From Alphaproteobacteria bacterium AO1-B (GTDB taxonomy: Bacteria > Pseudomonadota > Alphaproteobacteria > Rhizobiales > Stappiaceae), in assembly GCA_001890945.1 (NCBI GenBank), contig MLAX01000003.1:496001-560000 (forward strand): 64,000 nt of DNA, in the 5' to 3' direction. Made by a program: the position numbers and the translations under genes. The notes under the pieces were generated by a model. That model saw nothing but the letters and a program-made list of their open reading frames with translations, made no database searches and was not told where the DNA came from. Below, piece after piece: positions 1 to 8,375 of this stretch; positions within the stretch are counted from its first letter, which is position 1; each line of letters opens with the position of its first letter.

Positions 1-1010
1 TTTTCGTCTTCCGGAGACGGCGTTTCGATGGCCGCCCGCCACAGATCATTGAGGGCATCCATCTGCAGCGAAGACGCGAGGTGTTCTTCCGCCTTCTGGA
101 AATCGTTGTCTTCGCCGCTGGCGAACTCTGCCAGGGCGCTGGCGAGGGTCTCGATCCGCCGGTCCAGTTGATCCAGCTCGCCATCGATGCCGTCAATCTC
201 GCCGCTCAGCGTTTCAATGCTTCCGACAAGATCCGTGCCTGCGGCATCAGTCATGGCGTTGCGGCTGAGCTCTGCCAGTTTCGCCTGTTCCTGGTCTGCG
301 ATCTCGGCGCAGCGTGCGGCATGTTTGGCCATGCGCTCGGGGATCCCGGTGAGCATCGCGTAGTTGGCTCTGGCATCATTATACCCGATCAACCCGGCAA
401 CCCAACGGTCCAGAGATCGGGTCAAACCGCGTTTGTCATAAGAGGGTGTCGCAAAGCCCCGGTCCCAGAGGTAGAGAAACAGCGGATCAGCCTCGTAGGC
501 TTTCCCTTTTTCGAGCCGGTCAGCCTCAGACGTTTCCGCCTTTGCGGCTGCCGCAGCTGCCGTCTCCTCAGCGCGCTCGACTGCAGACTTCTGGCGTTGA
601 AATGCGTCATCGCCCTCCAGGCGCGTGTCGACCGCCTCCAGAAGGTCGTCCATCTGGTTTTCGGCGGTATCCCGATCCGCATCCAGCTGCTGGCGGCGGG
701 CATGAAGCGTGCTGCGTTCGCTCTCGCACTGCCGCAGTTGGTCGCTCAGGACCTTGTAGTCTGCCGTGCGTTTCTCCAAAAGCCGCCGGGCTTCCCGTGC
801 GGCGCTGTCCAGGCGGGTGTTGAGAGCGCCGGCCGCATCATTGTCCAGATGAAAGCGGGCAAGGTCCCGATAGGCTTCGGTCTGCCGTTCCTGCAGGTCG
901 GTCAGCCCGCGGGTCGCCCGTTCGATCCGCTGGCTGAGCTCTGCCTCTTCGCGGCGCAGGTCGCTGAGCGCCTGTTCAATGGTTCCAAGGGTCTGCCGGC
1001 CTGTCAGCAT
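1..1010 (-). CDS. coiled-coil protein, 3' end cut by the window edge
   Basis: Reading the minus strand from an ATG at 1010 gives an uninterrupted frame of about 336 codons to the left edge, with no stop, so the C-terminus is missing. The product is very rich in Glu, Arg, Ala, Leu and Gln, with long heptad-like stretches (about residues 5-170 and again after 270) broken by a less charged segment containing LFLYLWDRGF near residue 185. No signal peptide or membrane segment is visible. It starts 37 bp after the stop of the membrane protein upstream, in the same direction, so it is probably the third gene of one operon. The overlapping plus-strand frame at 81-1061 is a shadow. I do not recognise the family; a structural or scaffold role beside its two neighbours is only inference. 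Confidence 0.75.
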   Translation of the reverse strand, partial: MLTGRQTLGTIEQALSDLRREEAELSQRIERATRGLTDLQERQTEAYRDLARFHLDNDAAGALNTRLDSAAREARRLLEKRTADYKVLSDQLRQCESERSTLHARRQQLDADRDTAENQMDDLLEAVDTRLEGDDAFQRQKSAVERAEETAAAAAAKAETSEADRLEKGKAYEADPLFLYLWDRGFATPSYDKRGLTRSLDRWVAGLIGYNDARANYAMLTGIPERMAKHAARCAEIADQEQAKLAELSRNAMTDAAGTDLVGSIETLSGEIDGIDGELDQLDRRIETLASALAEFASGEDNDFQKAEEHLASSLQMDALNDLWRAAIETPSPEDE

Positions 1011-1047
1011 TGTCTGTTCCGCATGTCAGGAAATCGGCAAAGCAGTC

Positions 1048-1974
1048 TTACCATTCGGTGATCGCTCCGTTTTGGACGCCGCTGCGCCAGGTGATGTCCA
1101 GCTCACCGCGTTGCTTTTGGCCCAAGGTTCCTTTTTGGACGATGCCGTCATCGACCTTGTCGCGCCGGACTGCAGTGTAGATGGTATCCGATACCCGCTG
1201 TGCCCACTTGTTGACCCGAACCGTCTGGCCGTTTTCTTCCGAGACGATGTCGCGCTCCAAGATGTTGCCGTCCGGATCGACCGCTTCAACCACGATGTAG
1301 TGATTTTCCGCGTCCTGATTGGCGTCGGGGATCCGGGTAATGCCGGTTGGTACGCCTTCCCTTGATATGATCTGAACGTCAAAGACTTCGGCAAGGCGGC
1401 TGGCCAAATCCCTGAGGTCGGCCTCCGCCTTAAAGGCCGCATCGGTCTTGCCGTCTGACAGCGCGATGGTTCCATCGTCCACAAGGCGCTGGGCATCGGC
1501 CTCGATATCGGTGTTTCCGGTCAGGTCATCGATGCGTTGAAACAGTTCGGAATAGGTTTGCGGCATGTTTTCAAGCCGCTCAGCAAGGGCAGCTTCGGAC
1601 CGCTGTGCCGGTAGCGTGACGAGCATATACCAGGCCGTCGTCGCGACAATCAGGACAACGGCCAGTCCGGCAAGCCACTTGGACCAGATCGAGCGGGTGA
1701 TGTAGACCATGGCCAGCGTGCGCTGAAAGCCAGCGGCCGGCGGACTGTAGACAAACCGGTCCCGCTTGAGGTCTTCAACACCGGCTTTTAGAATATGGTC
1801 GGGGACGTCGATCCCTTGCGCGGCATAGACCTTGCGCAGCCGCTCCACCATGGCGGCATCACGTTCGTCGGCTTTCAGTTCGCGCGCGACCTGGCCTTCT
1901 TGGTGGCGGAGCGTGTCCACCACGTCCATCGCCATCATCAGATCATCGAGCGGCGTGTCGGGCTGTGCAGCCAT
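1048..1974 (-). CDS. single-pass membrane protein, DUF6384-like
   Basis: About 308 residues from the ATG at 1974, which has GGGAAGA upstream; a TTG at 1992 would add six residues. The N-terminal 95 residues are soluble and helical with a LMMAMDVVDTLRH segment. One hydrophobic helix (WLAGLAVVLIVATTAWYML) lies near residues 105-125, followed by a helical region and a C-terminal Gln/Thr-rich domain. From memory this resembles the family annotated as DUF6384; I could not verify that. It lies between a coiled-coil gene and a 401-residue helical protein on the same strand with gaps of 37 and 66 bp, so an operon and a shared membrane-linked complex are likely. Function is unknown. Confidence 0.8.
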   Translation of the reverse strand: MAAQPDTPLDDLMMAMDVVDTLRHQEGQVARELKADERDAAMVERLRKVYAAQGIDVPDHILKAGVEDLKRDRFVYSPPAAGFQRTLAMVYITRSIWSKWLAGLAVVLIVATTAWYMLVTLPAQRSEAALAERLENMPQTYSELFQRIDDLTGNTDIEADAQRLVDDGTIALSDGKTDAAFKAEADLRDLASRLAEVFDVQIISREGVPTGITRIPDANQDAENHYIVVEAVDPDGNILERDIVSEENGQTVRVNKWAQRVSDTIYTAVRRDKVDDGIVQKGTLGQKQRGELDITWRSGVQNGAITEW

Positions 1975-2040
1975 GGACTTGGGTCTTCCCAAATTGCCGG
2001 AGCCGGGCAGACCCGGCTCCTAATAAGTCTTGATCCGAAG

Positions 2041-3246
2041 TTAGAGCCCTTGGCCTTCGGCCGTCAACTTGGCAAGGCGGCGCTTGCCGTCCTCAACTGC
2101 GTTGCGGATCTCTTCGGAGTTCTTGGTCGACATATCCCGCATTTCTGAAATGATTTCACGGGACTGGACCTGAAAGTTCACAACGGAATCAACCAGTTTC
2201 TTGACTGATGCGGCCGCAACAGTCGGACCATAACCGGCCTTGAGCGCTTCTTTCTGGACCGCATCCCCAATTTCTGCCAGCGTCTCCAAGCTCTTGTTGA
2301 TGCCGTCCTTCATGGCGTTGAGCGTTTCAGTGGACTCATGCAGGCCTTGCAGTCCGGTGAAGGAGGCATTGAGTGCAGTCAGAACAGATTCATTGGTGGA
2401 GAAGAAGCTGACCGACTGGGCGTACACCCGCTCCTTGGCGTTGGTGGTCTGGACGAGCCGCGCCATGATCACTTCGGACGTGTTGTAGCCGACGGTCAGG
2501 TTGTCTGAGAGATCCTTGGCGATCTGGTACCGCTTTTCCTCGTCCTGCATCTCGCGCAGGCGTTCGTCGCGGGCAAGCTCAAGGCGGGCCTTTTGGGCCG
2601 CGTCATCGCCGGCATAGGCTTCAACTTCTGCTGAGGCTCCTTCAAGGGCTGACTTCGCTGCATCCAGCTTGGCGGTGGCCATGTTCAGCAGTTCGAGCGC
2701 CGTGACTTCAGCTTGCTTCAGGGCGCCCCGGAAGTCCCGATAGGCTTCCAGGATTGTCTGTTCCCGTTCAATCTGGTCCTTGGTCGCCTTGGCAACATCC
2801 TTGTAGGTGGTGCGGATGTCGGTAAAACGGTCGGAAATGGTGCCGCGGCGCATGTCCCGCCACTTGTTTGAGAGATTCTCGGTGAAGGAGATCTTGCCGT
2901 CTGCGAGTTGGTCGACCAAAGTCTTGGCGTCGTCCCGGATCGAATTGAACGCATCGGTGATTTCTTCATACCGCTCGCCAATGTCCATTTGCTGGACCTG
3001 ATTGCGGACCACCTCGTTGAAGTTCGAAGCCTGGCCCAGAGTGCGGGAAATGATCAGCACCTTGTCCGGAGACAGATCCGAAATCTGTTCCAAAAGGGCG
3101 TTGATCGGCGCGTCCGCTTCTGTTTCCGGCGTGATGCCGATGTCGCGCAGCGTTGTCAAAGCGCGGTCGAGGTATTGAAGGGGCGAAAATCCACCGGCCG
3201 GAGCTGGGGTTTGAACAGCGGTTCCTTGGGAATTTTCTTCAACCAT
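2041..3246 (-). CDS. helical 'cell surface'/TelA-like protein
   Basis: Begins at ATG 3246, preceded by GAGGTG at good spacing; a GTG at 3255 would add three residues. The 401-residue product is almost entirely helical and charged, with no signal peptide or membrane segment. A Pro/Ala-rich N-terminus is followed by long alternating helices and a segment around NLTVGYNTSEVIMARLVQTT. The pattern of a helical bundle plus a block of polar residues recalls the toxic-anion-resistance (TelA/KlaA) fold, but that is a weak, memory-based impression. It is the first gene of the three-gene minus-strand set at the left edge. Homologues tend to be labelled only 'cell surface protein'. Function unknown. Confidence 0.75.
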   Translation of the reverse strand: MVEENSQGTAVQTPAPAGGFSPLQYLDRALTTLRDIGITPETEADAPINALLEQISDLSPDKVLIISRTLGQASNFNEVVRNQVQQMDIGERYEEITDAFNSIRDDAKTLVDQLADGKISFTENLSNKWRDMRRGTISDRFTDIRTTYKDVAKATKDQIEREQTILEAYRDFRGALKQAEVTALELLNMATAKLDAAKSALEGASAEVEAYAGDDAAQKARLELARDERLREMQDEEKRYQIAKDLSDNLTVGYNTSEVIMARLVQTTNAKERVYAQSVSFFSTNESVLTALNASFTGLQGLHESTETLNAMKDGINKSLETLAEIGDAVQKEALKAGYGPTVAAASVKKLVDSVVNFQVQSREIISEMRDMSTKNSEEIRNAVEDGKRRLAKLTAEGQGL

Positions 3247-3458
3247 TTTAGACACCTCGATACCTGTTTACATATTTTTGGCCGCACGAGATTTGCGCGA
3301 TCCGAATGACTACAGCGCTTCACATAGGACTGCCAACGGGCATGTTGTCAATGAAAACCCATCCCGTTAGGTCACTTAGCCTTACAGCCATGAGATGACA
3401 GTCTTTTTGCATCACGTGTCAGCCTTGCCTGGCTTTTGAGCTGACCTAGGACATAAGA

Positions 3459-4556
3459 TCATCGGCGCCGCAATACGAGGGTCATCGTGAGTGTTTCGGA
3501 TGCATACCGGCCGGGCTCGGCTCGGTAAAGTTCTTCGAAGCGCTTGAAAAACGTTGCAGTCAAGGCATCCGCCTCATCAACGGTTTTTGCCGATTTTTCA
3601 AATAGGTGTAGGCGGAGTGATGATTCTCCAAAGCCTCTGACATACCCGGTGTAGAGCTCAGCGTATTTTTCAGGGTCCGCCAGCCAGTCCTGATAAGCGT
3701 CTTGCGGGTTGATTGCCGCGTCGGTGACGGAGGCCTCAATCACTTCGAACGCAGCCTCCAGATCCTCGTTTTGAATGAGCGGACCAACAGCGTCGCTCAC
3801 TGAGGGAAACCAGAGCGGAAATATGAACCGGTCAAGAGCCTCTTTGGTTAGTAGCCCATCGGTGACCATCGTCGCGGCGACCTTGTGAATGGCCCGGTAA
3901 AGGTGGCGGGCTGATCCGCGGATGCCGTTGATCTCCTCAAGGTCCGGCGTGCTTCCAAGGGTCGAGACGATCAAATAGCCGCCGGGTGCAAGTTCAATTG
4001 CCCGGCTTCTCAAAAATCTGGTCCAGTCGGATCTTGCGAGATCTTCGTAGGCCGCCCGGGCCTCGCCCTCAAGGTCGGCATACCAGACCGTGCCCGGCGA
4101 AGAGATCAGCAGGGCGCGCGACAGCCAATGGCTGGCCACAAAACAGGTCTCCAACGAGACCGAGTCCGGGGCTGCCATGACGTCATAAAAGGATCCGATC
4201 GAGGCCTCTGTCCGGATATTTTTGTCTTGTAGATATCCGGCCTCTGAGAATACGAGCCCAAACAAGCCGTTCCAGTCATTGTGTGGTTGATCGCCGTGGC
4301 AGATTGCGATGCGACCGTTTGGAGATAGGGGACGGTAGGCTGCGATAGAGGGTTTTACCGCTTCTATTGCCGTATGACCCGGGCCACATCCGAGATCGAG
4401 ATGCCGGAATTCCGTTTTCTGCGGACCGATGTCCCGAACAGCTCTTTCTATCCAGTCTGCTCTACTTTTGACCAGATTACTCTGCATGTAAGAGTTCCGG
4501 TCGTAATCGACCATATGCTTGGTTGCGGTGTCTGGGCCGGTCTTCTCATCCGTCAT
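3459..4556 (-). CDS. SABATH-family SAM-dependent carboxyl methyltransferase
   Basis: 365 residues, close to the plant SABATH enzymes (salicylate, jasmonate, gibberellin and indole-acetate carboxyl methyltransferases). Visible landmarks are an N-terminal YDRNSYMQSN segment, the SAM-binding motif LDLGCGPGHTAIEAV near residue 53, HNDWNGLF (counterpart of the plant N-D-F-N segment) and ASHWLSR (counterpart of the plant S-L-H-W-L-S substrate-pocket motif). It therefore probably transfers methyl from SAM to the carboxylate of a small acid; the acid cannot be read from sequence. It lies 136 bp downstream of psuG on the same strand; a functional link to pseudouridine breakdown is not obvious. ATG 4556 has AAGG upstream. 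Bacterial members are much less studied than plant ones. Confidence 0.85.
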   Translation of the reverse strand: MTDEKTGPDTATKHMVDYDRNSYMQSNLVKSRADWIERAVRDIGPQKTEFRHLDLGCGPGHTAIEAVKPSIAAYRPLSPNGRIAICHGDQPHNDWNGLFGLVFSEAGYLQDKNIRTEASIGSFYDVMAAPDSVSLETCFVASHWLSRALLISSPGTVWYADLEGEARAAYEDLARSDWTRFLRSRAIELAPGGYLIVSTLGSTPDLEEINGIRGSARHLYRAIHKVAATMVTDGLLTKEALDRFIFPLWFPSVSDAVGPLIQNEDLEAAFEVIEASVTDAAINPQDAYQDWLADPEKYAELYTGYVRGFGESSLRLHLFEKSAKTVDEADALTATFFKRFEELYRAEPGRYASETLTMTLVLRRR

Positions 4557-4692
4557 GCCATTGCCTTTCGTGAAAAATGGCAGATGAGATCAGTGAAACT
4601 CAATCAAGTCAGAGCATCAAGAGGTGCTGTTTGCAGACACGCTTTTTGGGCCATTGTGCCGGTTTCAGCGCGGACTGGCAGCTCCTCAATCG

Positions 4693-5631
4693 TTAATCCA
4701 GTTCAGCGGCAATTCTTGCAGCGAGACGCGCATTGTTGCGCACCAACGCGATGTTGGTGTCGAGGCTGCGGCCATTGGTGAGCTCAAGGATGTTGCCGAG
4801 GACGAACGGTGTGACGTCCTTGCCGGTCACATTCTGCTCAGCTGCTGTCTTGATGGCCGCGTCGATGAAACCTGACATTTCATCGCGGGGAATTTCATCT
4901 GTCTCCGGGACCGGGTTGGTGATCAGCACACCGCCATGATCTGCAAAGTTCTCCCGCACCTTCAAAAGCGCACCGATCTCGTTTGGCGTATCCAGACGGT
5001 AGGGAGCGCTGAGGCCGCTTTCGCGGGACCAGAAGGCTGCCAACTCGTCAGTCCCGTAGGCAACGACCGGAACGCCTTTTGTTTCCAGAACTTCAAGGGT
5101 TTTCGGAATGTCCAAAAGCGCCTTGGCGCCAGCACATACGACACAGACAGGCGTGCGGGCGAGTTCATCGAGATCCGCCGAGATATCGAAGCTTTGCTCT
5201 GCGCCCTTGTGTACACCGCCGATGCCGCCTGTTGCGAAGACTTTGATGCCGGCTACTTGCGCCGCCATCATCGTCGCGGCCACCGTTGTTGCGCCGTAGC
5301 GGCCAGTGGCAAGTGCGAAAGTGAGATCCGCCCGTGAGCACTTCATGACATCTTTGGCCTGGGCAAGCCGGTCAAGATCCGCATCGGAAAGGCCGACATG
5401 GATCTTTCCGTCCATGATGGCAATCGTTGCCGGAACAGCACCGTTTTCCCGAATATCAGCTTCGACCTGCCGGGCTGTTTCCACGTTCCGCGGAAACGGC
5501 ATGCCGTGAGTGATGATGGTCGATTCCAGCGCAACGAGCGGCTTGTTGGCGGCGAGCGCATCACGGACTTCGTCGCTGTAGACGATCAGGCTTTTCAAAG
5601 CGGCGGATTGAGCGGAGTGTGTCACAAGCAA
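4693..5631 (-). CDS. psuG: pseudouridine-5'-phosphate glycosidase
   Basis: 312 residues, the usual family length. It splits pseudouridine 5'-phosphate into uracil and ribose 5-phosphate in the cytoplasm. Family signatures are ALESTIITHGMPFPRNVETA near residue 33, a KCSRADL segment, GATTVAATM, the glycine-rich FATGGIGGVHKG loop near residue 133, and a C-terminal NPVPETDEIP with a following ELTNGRSLDTNIALV. It follows a PfkB-family sugar kinase on the same strand by 100 bp, the standard psuK-psuG arrangement in which the kinase makes the substrate. Confidence 0.95.
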   Translation of the reverse strand: MLVTHSAQSAALKSLIVYSDEVRDALAANKPLVALESTIITHGMPFPRNVETARQVEADIRENGAVPATIAIMDGKIHVGLSDADLDRLAQAKDVMKCSRADLTFALATGRYGATTVAATMMAAQVAGIKVFATGGIGGVHKGAEQSFDISADLDELARTPVCVVCAGAKALLDIPKTLEVLETKGVPVVAYGTDELAAFWSRESGLSAPYRLDTPNEIGALLKVRENFADHGGVLITNPVPETDEIPRDEMSGFIDAAIKTAAEQNVTGKDVTPFVLGNILELTNGRSLDTNIALVRNNARLAARIAAELD

Positions 5632-5731
5632 AAGCCTTTTAGATGTGTGGCAAGTCGGCCGGAGCCGCGAGAATTTTGCGCCTTATAGACATTGGAGTCG
5701 AAGCCGCCAAGTGCGGCGTTTGTCCACTTGG

Positions 5732-6673
5732 TCAAATTTCATCCAGGGTTGCCAAGGCGTCCCACGATAATCCCTCTGCCAGGGCTCCGGTGCTTTTTAG
5801 CGTGATGGCGGCGGCTTGAAGCCCAACCGGTACGGCATCGTTCAGGGTGCATCCTCGACTGAGGCCGGCAATCGTTCCGGCGGTCAACGCATCTCCGGCG
5901 CCTGTCACGTCCACAATTTGAGTTGCAAGGGTCTCATGGGCGGTGATTGCCTCTTCGTTGAGAACGAGCACATCGGATTTGCCATTGGTCAGGACCACGC
6001 CCTTAGCGCCGAGGCGTCCAAGGTCGCGGAGCAGGCCTTCGCTCGATGTCTCTGGGCTTCTGCCGGTCATGGCGAGCGCTTCGCCGCGATTGAGCATCAG
6101 GCAATGAAGTTTCGGAAGAAGCGGCAGCAGCCGGGTGGCTTTGGCATTGGAAACGGCGTTTGCGATCAACCTGCCTTCAGGTGCTTGATCGGCAACACCC
6201 TTCAGAAGCTCATCCGGCAGGTTTGCGTCGATGAACCACAGCCCGGTTTTCAATGGTCCTGAAAGTGCCTCGAAGATCGGGTCAAAGGCATCGGCAGGTG
6301 CCTCACTTAACACCCGGTCATCCACGCTTGCAGCAGCGAGCGACCCGTCCGGATTGTGAAAGGCAATGTATTGACCCGTCGAAAATCCGCCACGTTCCAA
6401 AGTGTAAAGCTCGATCCCATCGGCGGTCAGTTGTTCCGAAAGGCTCGCCCCCGCGCCATCGGTTCCGATTGCCCCGGCGAGCCCGGTTGGAATGTCCAGC
6501 CGAACAAGTGTCCGTGCAATGTTGGTGGCAACTCCGCCGGGCTTTGCTGTCAGCTTCGCCGGTGTTGACGTTTCCGGGCAATAAACCTCGCTGCCATGGG
6601 CAAGCGTATCATAGTGGATCGCGCCGACACACAAGACCGGTAGGGGAGAGGAAGGGGACACGTTTGTCATCAT
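5732..6673 (-). CDS. PfkB-family carbohydrate kinase, probable pseudouridine kinase
   Basis: Ribokinase/PfkB fold: an N-terminal PVLCVGAIHYDTLAH strand, the GGVATNIARTL substrate/dimer motif, and the C-terminal DVTGAGDALTAG anion-hole motif with its catalytic Asp. The frame opens further upstream, but homology begins near MTNVSPSSPLPV, so I place the start at the tandem ATGs 6668-6673; no clear Shine-Dalgarno sequence helps. Adjacency to psuG argues for PsuK (pseudouridine to pseudouridine 5'-phosphate); without that context only 'sugar kinase' could be claimed. The upstream region is shared with the divergent recA promoter. Confidence 0.85.
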   Translation of the reverse strand: MMTNVSPSSPLPVLCVGAIHYDTLAHGSEVYCPETSTPAKLTAKPGGVATNIARTLVRLDIPTGLAGAIGTDGAGASLSEQLTADGIELYTLERGGFSTGQYIAFHNPDGSLAAASVDDRVLSEAPADAFDPIFEALSGPLKTGLWFIDANLPDELLKGVADQAPEGRLIANAVSNAKATRLLPLLPKLHCLMLNRGEALAMTGRSPETSSEGLLRDLGRLGAKGVVLTNGKSDVLVLNEEAITAHETLATQIVDVTGAGDALTAGTIAGLSRGCTLNDAVPVGLQAAAITLKSTGALAEGLSWDALATLDEI

Positions 6674-6862
6674 TACATCGATAGAGGAGTGGGAGTGCCA
6701 TTTCAGCTTGGACGTCCCTGCAGAAAATTTGAAGACCGGCGGGCTAGCAGATCGCGTCTTTGTTCGCAACCAGCCGGCCGCTCCGTGATTCTCTCAAGAT
6801 GCCCGGTCTCCGAATGTTCCAAATTTAACTTACCTAGCGTTATTCTTTAAGTGTCGATTTGA

Positions 6863-6899
6863 GAACATATTGGAAACAAACGGCAAAATCCAATTATAT
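6863..6899 (+). promoter_or_regulatory. candidate LexA (SOS) box and recA promoter
   Basis: GAAC-N7-AAAC at 6863-6877 differs by one base from the alphaproteobacterial LexA consensus GAAC-N7-GAAC. It overlaps a possible -35 (TTGGAA, 6870-6875) that is 18 nt from an AT-rich -10 candidate (TTATAT, 6894-6899). The site lies about 120 bp before the recA ATG, where an SOS operator is expected. A second weaker half-match (GAAC-N7-GTAC) lies near 6930. Confidence 0.45.
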
Positions 6900-6996
6900 A
6901 CCAATCGGTTTTGGTGTCTTGAAAAATGAGAACAAAATAGGTACAAAGGAGCGGATTGAAACAGCGCGTCCATCATGGAATAAGGAGCGTTCAGCC

Positions 6997-8064
6997 ATGT
7001 CGCAAAGTACACTTCGTCTCGTAGAAAGCAGCCAGATGGACAAGACAAAAGCGCTCGATGCAGCGCTCAGCCAGATCGAACGGGCCTTTGGCAAAGGCTC
7101 CATCATGCGAATGGGCCAGGGGCAGGCCGTGGAGGTACAATCCGTCTCCACAGGCTCGCTTGGTCTGGACATCGCCCTTGGAATTGGCGGTCTGCCGAAA
7201 GGCCGGATTGTCGAGATCTACGGACCGGAATCCTCTGGTAAGACAACACTGGCTCTGCATACGGTGGCCGAGGCACAGAAGACCGGCGGCATTTGTGCGT
7301 TCGTTGATGCCGAGCATGCGCTTGACCCGATTTATGCCCGCAAGCTGGGTGTTGATATCGACAACCTGCTCATTTCCCAGCCGGATGCCGGGGAACAGGC
7401 TTTGGAAATTGCCGATACGCTTGTCCGGTCTGGTGCGATTGATGTGCTTGTTATCGATTCGGTCGCTGCGCTGACACCGAAAGCCGAGCTGGAAGGTGAG
7501 ATGGGGGACAGCCTGCCGGGGATGCAGGCGCGTCTCATGAGCCAGGCCTTGCGGAAACTGACAGCGTCGATCTCCAAGTCGAACTGCATGGTGATCTTCA
7601 TCAACCAGATCCGCATGAAGATCGGCGTCATGTTCGGTTCTCCGGAAACCACCACGGGCGGCAACGCCTTGAAGTTCTACGCATCCGTCCGTCTTGACAT
7701 TCGCCGCATCGGCGCGATCAAGGACCGGGACGAAGTTGTCGGCAACCAGACCCGTGTTAAAGTGGTCAAAAACAAGCTTGCCCCGCCATTCCGTCAGGTC
7801 GAGTTTGACATCATCTATGGCGAAGGCGTTTCCAAGATGGGCGAGTTGATCGACCTTGGCGTCAAGGGCGGCATTGTCGAAAAGTCCGGTGCCTGGTTCT
7901 CCTACAACAGCCAACGGCTCGGTCAGGGTCGGGAAAACTCGAAGCAGTTCTTGCGCGACAACAAAGAGATCGCTGACGAGATCGAATTGGCCATCCGCCA
8001 GAACGCTGGTCTCATTGCCGAGGCCATCATCGATCCGGCAGGCGGTGAAGAAGACGACGATTAA
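6997..8064 (+). CDS. recA: recombinase RecA
   Basis: 355 residues from ATG 6997, chosen because TAAGGAG lies just upstream and RecA homology starts soon after; the frame itself opens at 6859. RecA forms ATP-dependent filaments on single-stranded DNA, drives homologous recombination and triggers LexA self-cleavage. Visible: Walker A GPESSGKT at residues 76-83, Walker B region [10 protein letters not shown], the DNA-binding loop 2 region ending in [17 protein letters not shown], and an acidic C-terminus (GGEEDDD). A strong terminator follows, then alaS, a frequent bacterial neighbour. Confidence 0.98.
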   Translation: MSQSTLRLVESSQMDKTKALDAALSQIERAFGKGSIMRMGQGQAVEVQSVSTGSLGLDIALGIGGLPKGRIVEIYGPESSGKTTLALHTVAEAQKTGGICAFVDAEHALDPIYARKLGVDIDNLLISQPDAGEQALEIADTLVRSGAIDVLVIDSVAALTPKAELEGEMGDSLPGMQARLMSQALRKLTASISKSNCMVIFINQIRMKIGVMFGSPETTTGGNALKFYASVRLDIRRIGAIKDRDEVVGNQTRVKVVKNKLAPPFRQVEFDIIYGEGVSKMGELIDLGVKGGIVEKSGAWFSYNSQRLGQGRENSKQFLRDNKEIADEIELAIRQNAGLIAEAIIDPAGGEEDDD

Positions 8065-8130
8065 GTTCGTGCCATGCTGATACCGGAACCCTTCGCTTGT
8101 TGAAGCGATGGCCCGGTGTCTTAAGAAGAT

Positions 8131-8169
8131 AAAAAGCCCTCCCTGAGTTGATCCGGGAGGGCTTTTTTG
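8131..8169 (+). terminator. rho-independent terminator after recA
   Basis: Inverted repeat AAAAAGCCCTCCC / GGGAGGGCTTTTTT with an 11-nt loop and a T run, 66 bp after the recA stop. Confidence 0.9.
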
Positions 8170-8338
8170 TTGAGCAGGCGTACCTGCGTGATTGCGGCTT
8201 CAGACGGCACTCGAAAGTTCTATCCGGACCGCAGAAACTCAGGCTGAGACCGCTGGACACACCGTGTGCCGAAAGTTAAAAGGCTGTTCCGGTGCGCTGG
8301 GAGTTTCTCTGCAACGCACCTTTGTCGATGTTTCTTTA

Positions 8339-8356
8339 GGACCCGGACGCGGGTCC
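8339..8356 (+). promoter_or_regulatory. GC-rich hairpin in the alaS leader
   Basis: GGACCCG-GACG-CGGGTCC forms a perfect 7-bp stem ending 19 nt before the alaS ATG. It could mask ribosome access or mark a protein-binding palindrome. E. coli AlaRS is known to repress its own gene at a palindrome near the transcription start; applying that here is inference. Confidence 0.4.
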
Positions 8357-8375
8357 GGATCTAAGCGAGACGTGA

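Noticed and set aside
81..1061. 326-codon plus-strand frame at the left edge
   Set aside because: It lies over a minus-strand frame open to the edge with a coherent coiled-coil product in operon spacing; the plus frame has no recognisable protein features.
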